A stretch of 64,000 nucleotides of DNA from Tenebrio molitor (lineage: Eukaryota; Arthropoda; Insecta; Coleoptera; Tenebrionidae): positions 13,392,001 through 13,456,000 of the forward strand of contig NC_091053.1 of the NCBI RefSeq assembly GCF_963966145.1. The letters are read 5' to 3'. Of the stretch, positions 62,385 to 64,000 are shown one piece after another (position 1 is the stretch's first letter; every line of letters begins with the position of its first letter). The position numbers were made by a program, and so were the translations under genes. The notes under the pieces were generated by a model, which had not been told where the DNA came from, searched no databases, and saw only the letters and a list, made by a program, of their open reading frames with translations.

Positions 62385-64000
62385 AAGCATTGGTGGTTTT
62401 CAAATTTTTTTTATGACTCAATGAAAAATAGTATATTATATCATAAAGAGTAGAAGTGTGTCTTTTTCTACTCTGAATGATATTTAATAAAGATTTATTT
62501 TTCCCCTAGGGAACTCAGAAATTTTACCTATGTAGGTAGTAGATACTTTTCATGAGAGAATTATGTAGAAAACATACACCTTTCGCCCGCGAATGTGGTC
62601 GGATTAGATTTCCATTGAGTTTGCCGCGATCTGCATCAATTCTGGAATTCGTTTTCATTCAATGACATCGGACTTTTTACTTCAGATATTCGCTAAATAT
62701 AACAGAAATTATCAAAACGTGAATAGCAAACGATTACAACTTACAAATGTTTACTTTTTAACACTGAACGACCATCTTGTTTGCCGATTTTGTCATCACA
62801 TCTGACAGCATGGACACGCCCAAAACAAACGACTCGTGAAATACCACAGTGGCATCGGTTAAATATTAGATACTAATTTCGTTATTTCGCTTTTTTAGAG
62901 GCTTTCTTTTAATAGGGATAATATTTATTAAATATTTCGTGTAATTGATAAATAAATCAAGTACTTCTACTCCGCTCAGAAAAAAAAGTGGCTGTCTCTG
63001 TGGAGATACACAAAGGCGCAATTTTCGACCGCTTGAGGATAAAATCTATTTGGGCACTATAATATAATGCAAAATGACTTGCTATGAACTGGCTCGAACA
63101 CTTTATAATCACAATTTGATCGGTTTAAAGAACGAACCCTGCGCCACACCACATTTTTGTGAATTCTCAAATTTAGTGTCTTTTACTTCAACGAATTGTT
63201 TTCTCTCACTTATCACCACGCAGTTAAATTACCTTCTTTTGTGGTGCTTTTGTCTAGCTATTTCAGATGTTGTTGATTTTATACCAGAATAACAGGAAAG
63301 AACGTATTTTGCATTTTACACATGTTATCTTTCACTCACCCTTCACATCTTTATTATTTGGAGACGTTTTTCCTCCTTACAAATTGATTCAAAACGTCGA
63401 CGCTCTTTCGGAAAGGAGAAAACCTTTCGACTTTCATCTAATTTACTCCGAAAGCTCGTCAAAACTTTTAATTTTTGCGGCGACCGCTCGCGGATTTATT
63501 TCAGTCCGAATCTCCAGAATAAATAGTTTTGAAGCTATTTTGACGGTAGTTTGGCTCGCACACCTGGAACACCCGACTGAATAAAATCGTCGAGAGCGGC
63601 TAATTTAGCAAACTGCTATTAAAAGCTCGCATTTTGTGCCCGTCGGAGCGGACAAATTGATAAAGCTTTCCTTTCAAGCAACTGCTACGAAAAAATAACA
63701 AATGAAAATTTTTGACGCTCTCTCTTCGAATTTTGGTCCAAACTGGATCAATACGGCTCGAACTGGTTCCGCACGATAATTGTGTGCAAACAGAATTAAG
63801 AAAAAGAAGCGGGTCCGATTCGCGTTCTGAATAAATAACACGGAAGGTTTCGTGTTGGTTTAATAAGAAATCGAGTGGAAACAATGGTTGTGACGAACCG
63901 CACCGTTAACATAACACACTTAGCCTAATTATATGTTGTAGTGTGTGCGTACGGCTGTAAAGTTTATTGTTAAACATTAAGCGGCATTAACGTAAATAAT
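62385..64000. other. Intergenic, no gene recognised
   Basis: Becomes less AT-rich after 63,350. Frames at 63,267-63,584 (plus) and 63,600-63,884 (minus) have no domain, splice context or biased composition. Nothing else was identified to the window end. Confidence 0.45.

Noticed and set aside
63267..63884. Two roughly 100-codon frames near the window end
   Set aside because: No recognisable motif, codon bias or promoter; expected at this length by chance.
1..64000. tRNA genes, rRNA, CRISPR arrays or prokaryote-style operons
   Set aside because: No tRNA B-box GGTTCGA context with a foldable cloverleaf, no rRNA blocks and no regularly spaced identical short repeats with unique spacers were seen; the spliced genes show a eukaryotic genome.

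Overview
The window looks like an AT-rich, repeat-dense insect nuclear genome, most plausibly a beetle. Evidence: a spliced animal gene with GT-AG introns, a THAP zinc-finger gene remnant, arthropod-type retroelements, and many short foldback DNA elements. Two short runs of TCAGG, the telomeric pentamer reported for tenebrionoid beetles instead of TTAGG, point weakly to a darkling-beetle relative. No species assignment is possible from sequence alone. All identities, lengths and repeat boundaries below were judged by eye.

Layout. 1-3.9 kb: intergenic, packed with foldback elements. 3.9-12.3 kb: the only clearly intact cellular gene, a seven-exon plus-strand class-III PLP enzyme of the ethanolamine-phosphate / 5-phosphohydroxylysine phospho-lyase type (472 aa after splicing), preceded by a TATA box; its 5.6-kb second intron is full of repeats. 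12.3-23.5 kb: MITEs, an old transposon with a helix-turn-helix/acidic-tail remnant, and a small frameshifted THAP gene on the minus strand (20.3-21.2 kb). 23.8-28.2 kb: a decayed non-LTR retrotransposon cut by a MITE and by a 2.7-kb hAT transposon whose five exons can still be followed. 28.6-39.3 kb: a nested stack of inverted-repeat elements holding a young Ty3/gypsy element with indistinguishable LTRs and one 1419-codon gag-pol frame, a near-perfect 560-bp hairpin, and a 5'-truncated non-LTR element with an intact reverse transcriptase frame. 39.5-41.3 kb: unique sequence. 41.3-45.1 kb: a diverged satellite of ~174-bp monomers with a seven-monomer (~1.2 kb) higher-order repeat. 45-64 kb: sparsely genic sequence with more foldbacks, a 0.4-kb inverted repeat pair 3 kb apart, a 21-bp minisatellite, a second irregular degenerate array (55.7-59.0 kb), a GC-rich possible exon near 59.2 kb and a 0.5-kb tandem duplication at 61-62 kb.

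The most informative biology is the layering of mobile DNA. Because the host elements are themselves palindromes, their undisturbed arm supplies the pre-insertion sequence, so the target duplications of two insertions (TA for a MITE, GCCT for the LTR element) can be read directly. Several foldbacks form stems of 200 bp or more and could feed an endogenous siRNA pathway if transcribed. No tRNA, rRNA, CRISPR array or prokaryotic operon was seen.
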